Part shown: piece after piece, positions 28,033 to 36,785 of the stretch
Numbering within the stretch: position 1 is the stretch's first letter
Layout: the number at the start of each line of letters is the position of its first letter
Assembly (NCBI RefSeq): GCF_900184735.1
Contig: NZ_LT855387.1
Coordinates: 54,998 to 118,997, forward strand
Source of the DNA: Paucisalibacillus globulus
GTDB lineage: Bacteria; Bacillota; Bacilli; Bacillales; Amphibacillaceae
Length of the DNA stretch: 64,000 bases
Direction: 5' to 3'
Made by a program: the position numbers and the translations under genes
The notes under the pieces: generated by a model
What the model saw: the letters and a program-made list of their open reading frames with translations, nothing else
Told to the model about the DNA's origin: nothing
Databases searched by the model: none

Positions 28033-28046
28033 TGAAAGCGCTTTAT
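28033..28046 (-). promoter_or_regulatory. cre-like CcpA operator upstream of gudB
   Basis: TGAAAGCGCTTTAT matches the catabolite-responsive element consensus closely (TGWNANCGNTNNCA type, palindromic core AAAGCGCTTT). It lies about 30 bp upstream of the gudB -35 box, compatible with carbon-source control by CcpA. It is also 51 bp after the mecB stop codon, so placement relative to gudB is the sensible reading. Confidence 0.6.
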
Positions 28047-28096
28047 AACATCTTGGAAATTTAGATTTTTTTTACTGTATTTCACAAAAATAATCC

Positions 28097-28678
28097 CTAT
28101 TCGATAAAAGCTTTCATAATGGTTTGTATTGCATTTTTCTTAATAATAACTTTACCATATTCTTTTAATCGATAAGAGGTAACAATACTTGGGCTAGCAA
28201 ATTCAGACATTAAAGCTATTATATTTTCTTTATTATTGCCATTTAATTCATCCCGTCTAAGCAACATATAATATCGATTCCCCATGTGAAATATTTGCCC
28301 ACCATCTATGGCGAGAGTATTTAAATAGGAAGTTACTTGAATAACGTTTTCGAAATCATCAAATGAAAAAATTAATTCTTTGCTTTCATCAAGTGTCACT
28401 TTCATTTCAATGAAATCCTCATCCCAATCTATATTATCAAAGTTTTGAGTCACAATGACATGCATTCCCTGTGCTTGCATTAAATAAACCTGTACGTATA
28501 ATTTCCCCTCAAGCTCAAAACCAAGCTCCGAACTTGCTTCATACATTACATCTGTGAAGAGATTTTGGATGCTTGAAGCATCCGATAAGAATTCCTCTTT
28601 GTTAAATCCCCGTTCTACCAGATCGTCAAACGTCAAAAATATTGTAAATTGACTACTGGACACCCTTTCGATACGCAC
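28097..28678 (-). CDS. mecB: adaptor protein MecB (YpbH), MecA family
   Basis: Adaptor that delivers substrates to ClpC. The 193-residue protein has the family N-terminal domain (MRIERVSSSQFTIFLTFDDLVERGF) and a C-terminal ClpC-binding part, with the conserved MQAQGMHVIVTQ near 70. At this locus B. subtilis has mecB (ypbH), a paralogue of mecA, which acts mainly in sporulation and competence control. It is upstream of gudB on the same strand. Confidence 0.88.
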   Translation of the reverse strand: MRIERVSSSQFTIFLTFDDLVERGFNKEEFLSDASSIQNLFTDVMYEASSELGFELEGKLYVQVYLMQAQGMHVIVTQNFDNIDWDEDFIEMKVTLDESKELIFSFDDFENVIQVTSYLNTLAIDGGQIFHMGNRYYMLLRRDELNGNNKENIIALMSEFASPSIVTSYRLKEYGKVIIKKNAIQTIMKAFIE

Positions 28679-28840
28679 ATAGCATCCTCCTCAAAATAAC
28701 AAATAAAACCAAAAAATCTAAAATGACCCATTTCGACCTAAAACGGTTAACATTCTTTTTATTAGTATATGCTATTTTTGAAATTGTTGAACGATATACA
28801 ACCCTATTCTTATTAACTTTAAGTTGCTTATTTGTAGTCT

Positions 28841-28875
28841 GGGCCAGAATACGCTGAATGTGTGTATTCTGGCCC
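28841..28875. terminator. perfect 12-bp inverted repeat between ypbE-like gene and mecB
   Basis: GGGCCAGAATAC and GTATTCTGGCCC enclose an 11-nt loop. It lies 52 bp downstream of the ypbE-like stop. The plus strand carries TTTTG after it, the minus strand has no T run, so for the minus-strand gene it would be an atypical terminator. Confidence 0.5.
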
Positions 28876-28926
28876 TTTTGTATGTTTATCTATAAGTACA
28901 TTAAAATTGTTGTAGATAATAATTCA

Positions 28927-29253
28927 TTAATATATCACGTCACCATAGAATAACAGCAACCATAAAACTATTAGTAATAAGAACAAGACAAAAAATAACC
29001 TAAGAAATGGTTTACTTATTTTTAAGTGTGTTCTATTTTTCTTTTGACTGTGTATTTCTTTTCTTGGAGGAAGATTTAATACATTGACCATTTTTTCTTC
29101 GGTTGTAACCTGGTTCTCTAAATTCTCTTCCATAACATAATCTTGCTGATTATTACTTCGGTCATTCACTTTTAAACTATTGTTGTTTACATCTTGAAGA
29201 AGTTCTCGTAATTCTTTTGCTTGATCATTACTTTCTGATTTTATCTCTTCCAT
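28927..29253 (-). CDS. YpbE-like protein without the LysM domain
   Basis: A 108-residue protein with a charged, low-complexity N-terminal part (1-80) and one membrane segment (about 86-104), ending six residues later. It directly follows the CPBP protease gene (no gap), the position of B. subtilis ypbE. As I recall YpbE is about twice as long with an extracellular LysM domain after the membrane segment; that part is missing here. Either a truncated orthologue or an unrelated small membrane protein. Confidence 0.55.
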   Translation of the reverse strand: MEEIKSESNDQAKELRELLQDVNNNSLKVNDRSNNQQDYVMEENLENQVTTEEKMVNVLNLPPRKEIHSQKKNRTHLKISKPFLRLFFVLFLLLIVLWLLLFYGDVIY

Positions 29254-29829
29254 TTAGTCACCCCATATCTTATAACGAATAACTAACCCTAATAAGAAGT
29301 CCACAATAAAATGTGATGTTATCGTGACAAGTAGATTACCTGTATGTTCATACATATATCCAATCAGAAAACTTACGAATATGATTGAAATTAATAGAAC
29401 TGGTTTATTTAAATATCTAAAATGAACGAAAGCAAAACTAATACTTGCAATCATATAACCAAATGTAGTTTGTATTACTCCTCGAAATAGTAATTCCTCA
29501 GAGACTGCGATTAGTAGTGTCAGGAAAAAAATGTTAGGAAGAGACATACCAGAGAAGATTCGTTTATTTATTCCACCATCATCATATAAACTTTTAGGTA
29601 ATAAGGAGATCATTATGAGGTCAACAACTACAATGATGATTCCCGAAAAGAACCCAAAATAAACAATTTCTTTCATGTCTAAGTGAAATAAACTTGTCCA
29701 CTCTTCCAAGCTATCAAATAGTAAAAAACTAACTAATAGCGAAATGATTAAAAACAGAATCTGAGAATAAATTACTGACTTTCTAAGTTCGTGATCCGTT
29801 AATTGTTCTATTATTTCACTTTGTTTCAT
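29254..29829 (-). CDS. ypbD: CPBP-family intramembrane metalloprotease (YpbD-like)
   Basis: A 191-residue multi-pass membrane protein with the CPBP (Abi/CAAX-like) motifs EELLFRG near 113, FVHFRYL near 135 and SHFIVD near 175, which hold the glutamate and histidine residues of the active site. Substrate unknown. Its start overlaps the recS stop by four bases, and the ypbE-like gene follows with no gap, so all are one operon. Confidence 0.85.
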   Translation of the reverse strand: MKQSEIIEQLTDHELRKSVIYSQILFLIISLLVSFLLFDSLEEWTSLFHLDMKEIVYFGFFSGIIIVVVDLIMISLLPKSLYDDGGINKRIFSGMSLPNIFFLTLLIAVSEELLFRGVIQTTFGYMIASISFAFVHFRYLNKPVLLISIIFVSFLIGYMYEHTGNLLVTITSHFIVDFLLGLVIRYKIWGD

Positions 29830-31361
29830 TCAAAATCTCCTACTACTAATAAACGCCTTAGTTTCTTTTCCCATGTTGACGGCTGTATGAGGGGTGTTGT
29901 TTGCTTTGGTTTAAATTCTCGCAAATCAATACCGCAATTACTACAACAAAATTCTTCTACACTAGTATATCCACTTTGAAAATTCGTGTAGAGACCTGAT
30001 CTCAAACAAGTCTTTAACTGTATCCAATTCATCATATCTTTTAACTTGGATTGTTTTAAATATAAGCGTTCATCACGAAGATACTTTATCTGTTGAAATG
30101 TTTCGTCAACTTTACTTTCATCATATTTTATACCATTTTCAACCTTTATGCCATGTTTTTCTAGTTGAGAAGAAATAAAACGCCATTGTACTTCACTTAA
30201 TCCAAACATTGCTTGAATCTCAGTTAATTCTACTGGGAAAATTTTATTTTCGTTTTGATATCTTATGATTAATTGTTTAACACGAATCAAATCATCATCT
30301 GATGGCAATTCACTATCTATCATTTTTTGTGGTAGGAATGAATCTTGTCGACTGTATAAAAGTATACTAATACTCTGATTACCATCTCTACCTGCCCTAC
30401 CAATTTCTTGGATATATGATTCTATTTGACCTGGAAAATGATAATGGAATACAAAACGAATGTTATTTTTATTTATTCCCATACCAAACGCACTTGTACA
30501 ACAAATAATATCAATTTGATTATTCATAAATTGTTGCTGAATGGCGACTCGATCCATTTGTTCCATACCACCATGGTAAAAGGCAATACGATGTTCAGGT
30601 AGTCTTTCTGAAAGCAAATGGGAGACATTCTCAGCAGCATTCTTACTAGAAAAATAGATAAGTGAAGGTACTTTATGCACCGATAAGATGCTAGTTATTA
30701 TGTCTAACTTCTCATCATTATTTATAACTTCTTGAATGGATAATGAGATATTACTACGATCCATTGGGTAGATATGCCTTATTATGGACCGGTCAAGAGA
30801 ATGGATAATATCATCTTGAACTTCCTTTGTAGCTGTTGCACTTAAAGCAAGCACTGGTGGATCACCTAGTTCGTTAATAACACTTTTTAATTTTTGGTAA
30901 TCAGGACGAAACTCATGGCCCCACTGGGAGATACAATGCGCTTCATCTATTACAAACAGAGATATGGAAATGTTTTTCAAATAGAATTGTAATTCCTTTT
31001 GTTGCAACATTTCTGGTGAAACATAAATTAGTTTGTATTGATTTAAATTTTTAAAAATTCTCTTCCTCTTATCGTAATCTAAAAAACTATTAAGGGCGAT
31101 TACTTCTTTAAAGTTCATTGCCTTTAATTCCTTCACTTGATCCATCATCAAGGAGATAAGCGGAGAAACGACTATAGTTGTACCCTCCAACATACGAGCA
31201 GGCAATTGATAACATATGGATTTTCCAGTGCCTGTTGGAAGAATTCCTAAAACATCGTTCCCATTTAATACGTCGGAGATAATTTCCTTTTGACCAAGCC
31301 TAAAGGTAGAATATCCAAAATATGTTTCCAATTCTTCTTCTAACGAAAGTTTATTAGTCAT
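29826..31361 (-). CDS. recS: RecQ-family ATP-dependent DNA helicase (RecS)
   Basis: A 511-residue superfamily 2 helicase. Motif I LPTGTGKS (41-48), DEAH box VIDEAHCISQWGHEFRPDY near 137, SATAT near 173 and QEIGRAGRDG near 338 are intact. It lacks the C-terminal HRDC domain of full-length RecQ and ends in a short zinc-binding region (CCSNCG), matching the RecS type at this locus in B. subtilis. Overlaps ypbB by four bases, so translation is coupled. Confidence 0.92.
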   Translation of the reverse strand: MTNKLSLEEELETYFGYSTFRLGQKEIISDVLNGNDVLGILPTGTGKSICYQLPARMLEGTTIVVSPLISLMMDQVKELKAMNFKEVIALNSFLDYDKRKRIFKNLNQYKLIYVSPEMLQQKELQFYLKNISISLFVIDEAHCISQWGHEFRPDYQKLKSVINELGDPPVLALSATATKEVQDDIIHSLDRSIIRHIYPMDRSNISLSIQEVINNDEKLDIITSILSVHKVPSLIYFSSKNAAENVSHLLSERLPEHRIAFYHGGMEQMDRVAIQQQFMNNQIDIICCTSAFGMGINKNNIRFVFHYHFPGQIESYIQEIGRAGRDGNQSISILLYSRQDSFLPQKMIDSELPSDDDLIRVKQLIIRYQNENKIFPVELTEIQAMFGLSEVQWRFISSQLEKHGIKVENGIKYDESKVDETFQQIKYLRDERLYLKQSKLKDMMNWIQLKTCLRSGLYTNFQSGYTSVEEFCCSNCGIDLREFKPKQTTPLIQPSTWEKKLRRLLVVGDFE

Positions 31362-32416
31362 GAGATTTCCCCCGGCATGAGCTCCTTTAACCTAGCTAGT
31401 ACTAGTCTAATTTGAAAATAACTAATTGATGAATCACAACTCTCTTTAATTGTCTTCAACTTAAATGTATTATTCTTCTGGATTGCATCAATAATTTCTT
31501 CTTGTTCTTGCTTTGTAACGTAATAGTCTATTTGAAAGTTACTATCGTATAATGCTATTTCAACAATATGGTCGTAAATTGTATTCAATTTTAAATTTCG
31601 TATTTGCCCTATCATTTCTAAACTAAATTGTCTCTGTAAAAGCTGATATGTTTGATTTGCTGTGTTCGTTATAAACTTCTGCTGTTCAAACCCCTTCATT
31701 AATTGGCTCAAGATAGGATAAATTTCTTTTTGTTGTCCAACTAGTTTAATGAGTTCGTGAGTTATTCCAGTTAAATATATAGTTATATCATCTTTACTTA
31801 ATTTATATTTTAATGCTAGTTGATCCATACTCAACCCATAATACTGATACCCACTTAACCTATCAACAAAAATGTCTGCTTCTTTTTTTGGTAATGAAGA
31901 CAATAATTGATGGAGTTCCAGATAAAGTCTATCAGGAGTATTGGATTGATAGTGGCGGCGATAAAAGTCTTTCACCCATTTTGTTATTTCTTGAGAATCG
32001 ATAACTGGTATAAATGAATAATTATTGACTAAAATGTTGGAATAGGTTTGGACTAATAAATAAAGTCTGTCTCTAAAATGCCTCTCCATAGCAGAAAATG
32101 AAAGTCCATTCAAGTATTTATAAATGGTAGTACTTTGAAAAACAGCAAGTCTATTCTTTCCCGCATCGGTGACAAAATATAATTCGTCATCACCCTCAGT
32201 TAGCGCACCGTCTTTTACCATATCATCAATAATATGCATAAAATGCTCTCTTGTCAGAGTTAAATAAACTCCGTAGTATTTTTCCAGTTGAAATATCCTT
32301 GCATCATGTACAGATTGAATAGACTTCTTCCCTGTAAGAAGGTGGTATATTCCATAGATAGATCTATTAATCTTGATTTTATATAAACAGTCTAGGATTA
32401 TTCCCTCTACATACAT
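31358..32416 (-). CDS. ypbB: YpbB helix-turn-helix domain protein
   Basis: A 352-residue soluble, mostly helical protein. Around 195-225 there is a helix-turn-helix-like stretch (YGLSMDQLALKYKLSKDDIT). Position directly before recS with a four-base overlap matches B. subtilis ypbB. A joint role with the RecQ-type helicase in DNA metabolism is inferred from linkage only. It is divergent from fer. Confidence 0.8.
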   Translation of the reverse strand: MYVEGIILDCLYKIKINRSIYGIYHLLTGKKSIQSVHDARIFQLEKYYGVYLTLTREHFMHIIDDMVKDGALTEGDDELYFVTDAGKNRLAVFQSTTIYKYLNGLSFSAMERHFRDRLYLLVQTYSNILVNNYSFIPVIDSQEITKWVKDFYRRHYQSNTPDRLYLELHQLLSSLPKKEADIFVDRLSGYQYYGLSMDQLALKYKLSKDDITIYLTGITHELIKLVGQQKEIYPILSQLMKGFEQQKFITNTANQTYQLLQRQFSLEMIGQIRNLKLNTIYDHIVEIALYDSNFQIDYYVTKQEQEEIIDAIQKNNTFKLKTIKESCDSSISYFQIRLVLARLKELMPGEIS

Positions 32417-32525
32417 AGATAATGCTCCTTATCTTAACCTACTTCTATCATATCATTTAAGATAGGTTGAATTATATCTTTTTTCACTTTAAAATAGATA
32501 TAGCACCAGATTTTTTACAGTATGA

Positions 32526-32801
<276 letters not shown>

Positions 32802-32805
32802 TAGT

Positions 32806-32833
32806 TGAACACCAACTCATTCGTTGGTGTTCA
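32806..32833. terminator. convergent hairpin between fer and the ECF gene
   Basis: Perfect 11-bp stem TGAACACCAAC / GTTGGTGTTCA with a six-base loop. It overlaps the end of the ECF S-component gene, whose stop codon starts the loop. Placed between convergent genes; the T tail is poor. Confidence 0.5.
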
Positions 32834-33329
32834 AATGGTTCTTGATATACTTTTTAAAGATAAACGATATGGTTGGATAAAAGAGTAACATGAACACTGC
32901 ATTACCAATAGCATGATTGGTATCAAATGGTAATCCAACCAAATAATAAGCCAAAAATCCTTGTCCCGTTATTTGGTAATTCGTTAGTGAAACAATAAAT
33001 CCATAGAAATACCCACAAAAAATGGAAAAAATAACGATGACATAGAATGGAATATGTTTAATCGTCTTACCCATTATTCCACTTATTACCGCTATGATAC
33101 CCCAGGATATAATCTGCCAAATGGTCCAAATTCCAGTTCCTAATATCATATTGGATACAAATGTTACTAGTATAGCTAAAATTATACCAGCAAATGGACC
33201 CAAAAATAGCCCACATAAAATAATAACTGAGGTTACGGGTTGAACGTTTGGTATAAAACTTATAGCAATTCGTCCAACTACAGCTAATGTTGCAAGTAAA
33301 GCTAGTAAAGTAATTTTATAGATATTCAA
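32817..33329 (-). CDS. ECF transporter S component, predicted cobalamin (CbrT-like)
   Basis: A 170-residue integral membrane protein with five to six hydrophobic segments and the N-terminal pattern of ECF substrate-binding subunits (LLALLATLAVVGRIA, then LGPFAGIILAILVTFVSNM). S components work with a shared EcfA-A'-T module encoded elsewhere. It follows a lipoprotein gene by five bp, and both lie under a cobalamin riboswitch, so vitamin B12 or a precursor is the likely substrate. The substrate is inferred from the riboswitch and not readable in the protein. Confidence 0.8.
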   Translation of the reverse strand: MNIYKITLLALLATLAVVGRIAISFIPNVQPVTSVIILCGLFLGPFAGIILAILVTFVSNMILGTGIWTIWQIISWGIIAVISGIMGKTIKHIPFYVIVIFSIFCGYFYGFIVSLTNYQITGQGFLAYYLVGLPFDTNHAIGNAVFMLLFYPTISFIFKKYIKNHLNTNE

Positions 33330-33334
33330 CTAAA

Positions 33335-33772
33335 TCATTCCCATGACTGAAGATCAAAATTGACAATGTCCCCATCTTCCAATTCTACTTCACTTGCACC
33401 AACCATAGACATTTCACCATTTATAGAAAGAGCCCAAAACATGGATTCCGCTTCATCAGCAATAAACCCATCAATAGCCATGATATAACCAGGTTCTTTT
33501 TCTTCAATGTCAAAGTTCTCTTTCATCACATCTAATAAGATATCCCCTTCTTCAATGACAACTTCTTTCTCTTCTAATGTTTCGGCTTCTTTATCTTTTG
33601 TTAGAGTTACAGTAATACTTGTTTCCTCTTGTTGTTCATTTGTTTCATTAGTAGAAGTATTATCTTCTTGATTTTGCTTAGCATTACTTGATGAATCCTC
33701 ATTCCCACAAGCTACTAATAGAGTTAAAACAGTCAAAACAGTTAAAAATTTAAATAATAATGACTTCATCAT
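33335..33772 (-). CDS. DUF4430 (transcobalamin-like) lipoprotein
   Basis: About 145 residues. Signal peptide with lipobox LLVACG (cysteine near 22), an acidic asparagine/glutamate-rich linker (about 25-50), then a small beta-rich domain (about 50-145) including EEGDILLDVMKENFDIEE, PGYIMAIDGFIADE and SMFWALSINGEM. This pattern fits DUF4430, the domain related to the C-terminal domain of transcobalamin and intrinsic factor. Start: GGAGGAGAG precedes tandem ATGs at 33772 and 33769. Upstream of the ECF S gene and downstream of a B12 riboswitch; inferred role is extracytoplasmic capture of corrinoids. Confidence 0.78.
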   Translation of the reverse strand: MMKSLLFKFLTVLTVLTLLVACGNEDSSSNAKQNQEDNTSTNETNEQQEETSITVTLTKDKEAETLEEKEVVIEEGDILLDVMKENFDIEEKEPGYIMAIDGFIADEAESMFWALSINGEMSMVGASEVELEDGDIVNFDLQSWE

Positions 33773-33798
33773 TCTCTCCTCCAATTATGTAATAAATA

Positions 33799-34100
33799 GA
33801 GAACAGGTGAACAAAAAAAGAGCTAACCCCGTAACTGGTTAACTCTTGGGACAATCTAAAGACAATAAAAAAGCAAAGATACTTTTAGATGTAGTAGAAT
33901 GCCTCAATCGTCCTATCCTCGGGATAATTGATACAAATGACACAGGCAGGTCTACTGACTTATGACTAAACCTACTTTAAGCCCTTCCCATAGATTGATC
34001 TACAGTGGTACCGCTTATTTCGTAATCATTTACAGTTGCGAGGACAGTTCTAGATTTTCACTAGATTCCCTTTTAAGTAAAATTACACCCATATCATTAA
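33799..34100 (-). ncRNA. cobalamin riboswitch with terminator expression platform
   Basis: On the minus strand the aptamer shows AAAAGGGAA, TCTAGTGAAAATCTAGA (P3-type hairpin), CTCGCAACTGTAA, ACCACTG and the B12 box GTCAGTAGACCTGCC (33958-33944). About 100 bases later a stem AAGAGTTAACC / GGTTAGCTCTT with seven T (33838-33802) forms an intrinsic terminator, so B12 should stop transcription. It controls the lipoprotein-ECF pair. Spans most of the 382-bp gap before resE. Exact ends are approximate. Confidence 0.9.
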
Positions 34101-34123
34101 ATTTGTATTCAATTCTAATAAAT

Positions 34124-34151
34124 ATAGTAACACACAATTATATAAAAACAA
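34124..34151 (-). promoter_or_regulatory. putative sigma-A promoter of the B12 riboswitch operon
   Basis: Minus strand TTGTTT, 16-bp spacer, TACTAT, ending four bases after the resE stop codon. It would start the transcript a few bases before the riboswitch aptamer. Confidence 0.5.
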
Positions 34152-34154
34152 GGT

Positions 34155-35924
34155 TTATTTAGTTTCTTCTCTTGGTAACATAAAGTTAAATGTAGTCCCT
34201 ATATCTAATTTACTTTTCACCGATATAGTCCCTTTATGTCCTGTGATAATGTTTTTGGCTATGGACAATCCAAGACCAGTACCTTTTACATTTTTGTTTC
34301 TTATTCTAGACTTATCTGCCTTGTAAAAACGTTCGAATACAAATGGTAAATCCTCTTCCGGAATACCACTTCCACTATCTTCAACAGAAACAGTGAAACC
34401 ATCTCTATCATTGATAACAATAACTCTTACAAAGCCGTTTTCATTAGTGTGACGAATTGCATTATCAATTAAGTTAGTAAATACTTGTTCAATACGATCC
34501 GGGTCAAAATATGCATGTTGCTCATCGATAGTTTTTGTCAGCGTTAAGTCAATGCGATTATCTTCGGCAATCCCTTTGAATTTTCGATAAATCCTCTCTA
34601 TATATGGGCTAACTTCTACATTTTCTTTATTTAGTGTTAGATGACCCGCTTCCATACTTGCTAAATCTAACAGTTCATTTACCAAGCGACTTAATCTTAA
34701 TGACTCTTCATAAATAATTTGTGCTAGCTCGTTTTTTTCTTCTTTACTCTCTGCTACATCATCAACTATTGCTTCACTATATCCCTGTAACATAGCGATC
34801 GGCGTACGTAATTCATGTGATACATTTGCAATAAAATCTTTGCGTAGTTTATCCAGTCTTCTTTCTTCTGTCATATCACGAATAACTGCAACAGCACCAC
34901 GTATATACGATTGATCATAGAGTGGAGTCATAATCATTACCCAGGTTCTCCCCTGCAAGGTTATTTCCTCCATAACCTCTTTTTCCCCTGCAATTACCTG
35001 TTGGAGAAAATCATATAATTCTTTTGGAAGCTTCCGCGTGCCATCTATTTGGGTGATATTTTTTTCGAAGTACCAATCTTCAATGAACATCTCAGCTGGC
35101 TGATTGGTTGCAATAATCTCCCCACTTCTACTTAGAGTAAACACACCATCTGCCATTGAATTCACAATACTTGAAAGTTGCTCTTTTTCTTGGCGCAAAG
35201 CATTAATATGGAATTTAAGCTGTCTTCCCATATGGTTAAATGCTATTGCTAATTCTCCGATTTCATCATGCGTCAAAATAGGAACCTTAGTATTGAACTC
35301 CCCACGAGTTAAGTCAAAAGCAGCTTCTCTCATCTTAATAAGTGGAGAAGTTATCCTCGTTGATAAAAAGAAGGCAAAAATAGTTGTCAGGACAATGGAT
35401 ACTGCTGCGGCTCCCAAAATAATCTTTGTAGTTTCTGCTTTTGTTTTATCAACAATGGAAAGGGACTGGAAGACAAATACTCCAGCATCCGAATCCGGTA
35501 CAGAAGTTCCGACTAACATTACTCCAACTTCCTGATTAGGAATTTCGATTTGTTTTTTTAATGGGTCGTTTAAAGCTAGAAATTCTTGAGTTTTTGCATG
35601 GTCATTAAACCACTTTTCATTTATGTTTAATAAATCTTCATCATCAGTATTGGAACTCCAAACTTCACCATTAGAAAACTTAATAACCACTTTGCTAGCA
35701 GGATCCTTTACTCGCTCTGTTGTTTCATGAATAATAGATTCATCTTCATGAGTTTCCAGCATAACGGATACCTTCGTTGCAGTTTGTAATAAATCCTCTT
35801 CAGCCTCTTGTAGGTGAAAGTTTTCAAAGAACTCTAATAAAAATATGGTTAATACAAATAAGACAAAAGAAACTAGCAATAAAATAGTAACTGCTAGTTT
35901 CCCAACTACACTACGCCAAAACAT
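34155..35924 (-). CDS. resE: sensor histidine kinase ResE
   Basis: Membrane kinase of the ResDE system, which responds to oxygen limitation and nitric oxide in Bacillus. Two membrane segments (about 9-31 and 166-187) flank an extracytoplasmic domain, followed by HAMP (about 188-240), PAS (about 245-350), phospho-acceptor H370 in FIANVSHELRTPIAML, and the N, G1 (DSGSGIPEEDL) and G2 (GTGLGLSIAK) ATPase boxes. 589 residues. Its ATG overlaps the resD stop by one base. Confidence 0.95.
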   Translation of the reverse strand: MFWRSVVGKLAVTILLLVSFVLFVLTIFLLEFFENFHLQEAEEDLLQTATKVSVMLETHEDESIIHETTERVKDPASKVVIKFSNGEVWSSNTDDEDLLNINEKWFNDHAKTQEFLALNDPLKKQIEIPNQEVGVMLVGTSVPDSDAGVFVFQSLSIVDKTKAETTKIILGAAAVSIVLTTIFAFFLSTRITSPLIKMREAAFDLTRGEFNTKVPILTHDEIGELAIAFNHMGRQLKFHINALRQEKEQLSSIVNSMADGVFTLSRSGEIIATNQPAEMFIEDWYFEKNITQIDGTRKLPKELYDFLQQVIAGEKEVMEEITLQGRTWVMIMTPLYDQSYIRGAVAVIRDMTEERRLDKLRKDFIANVSHELRTPIAMLQGYSEAIVDDVAESKEEKNELAQIIYEESLRLSRLVNELLDLASMEAGHLTLNKENVEVSPYIERIYRKFKGIAEDNRIDLTLTKTIDEQHAYFDPDRIEQVFTNLIDNAIRHTNENGFVRVIVINDRDGFTVSVEDSGSGIPEEDLPFVFERFYKADKSRIRNKNVKGTGLGLSIAKNIITGHKGTISVKSKLDIGTTFNFMLPREETK

Positions 35925-36634
35925 TATTCATCATCTACCTCAAATTTATAGCCGACTCCCCAAACTGTAACAATCATTTTAGCAGCTTTTTTGGAGACAC
36001 TATTTAATTTTTCACGTAATCGTTTAACATGGGTATCTACCGTTCGTAAATCACCAAAAAATTCATATTGCCATACATCTTTAAGTAACTGTTCACGGTT
36101 AAATACTTTATCAGGAGATTTCGCTAAGTAACAAAGTAGTTCATATTCTTTTGGAGTCAGAGCTACTTCTTCTCCATCAGCTGTTACTCGATGTGCATCG
36201 TGGTCAATGGTTAAATGTGGAAAAACTAATAAATCTCTTGTTTGTGTATTAACATCTGGATTTTTAGATGAGCCAGTTCTTCGTAACAGTGCCTTTACAC
36301 GTAATACCACTTCTCTAGGACTGAATGGCTTTACGATATAATCATCTGTTCCAACCTCAAATCCTTGAACACGGTTTGTTTCTTCGCCTTTTGCTGTGAG
36401 CATGATTACGGGTGTATTCTTTTCTTTGCGAAGTTCTTCACAAACTTCAATACCATCCATTTCAGGCATCATAATATCTAAAAGAATAACATCATAATTA
36501 TTCTCTAAAGCCAAATTAAGTCCTTCTGCACCATTTTCGGCTTCTTCAACAATAAAGTCTTCCCGTTCTAAATACATACGTATTAGTCGGCGGATTCTTT
36601 CCTCGTCATCAACAACAAGTACTCTTGTTTCCAT
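35924..36634 (-). CDS. resD: response regulator ResD
   Basis: OmpR-family regulator of aerobic and anaerobic respiration genes. Receiver domain (1-120) with the phospho-acceptor D53 in VILLDIMMPEMDG, acidic D9-D10 and the lysine of MLTAKGEE; winged-helix DNA-binding domain (about 135-234) with YELLCYLAKSPDKVF and RTVDTHVKRLREKL. 236 residues. Precedes resE, overlapping by one base; 152 bp separate it from resC, leaving room for its own promoter. Confidence 0.96.
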   Translation of the reverse strand: METRVLVVDDEERIRRLIRMYLEREDFIVEEAENGAEGLNLALENNYDVILLDIMMPEMDGIEVCEELRKEKNTPVIMLTAKGEETNRVQGFEVGTDDYIVKPFSPREVVLRVKALLRRTGSSKNPDVNTQTRDLLVFPHLTIDHDAHRVTADGEEVALTPKEYELLCYLAKSPDKVFNREQLLKDVWQYEFFGDLRTVDTHVKRLREKLNSVSKKAAKMIVTVWGVGYKFEVDDE

Positions 36635-36785
36635 GAATGCTCCCCCTTATACTACTTGTTAATTTCAGTATAAACCAAGCGGATTAAATTGTATAAGAAA
36701 ACATGACATTTGTGCGAAAAATGTCATGTTTTAATTAAAGATATTTTATTGACTTTTTTACCTACAATGACCTACTTACTTCAAT

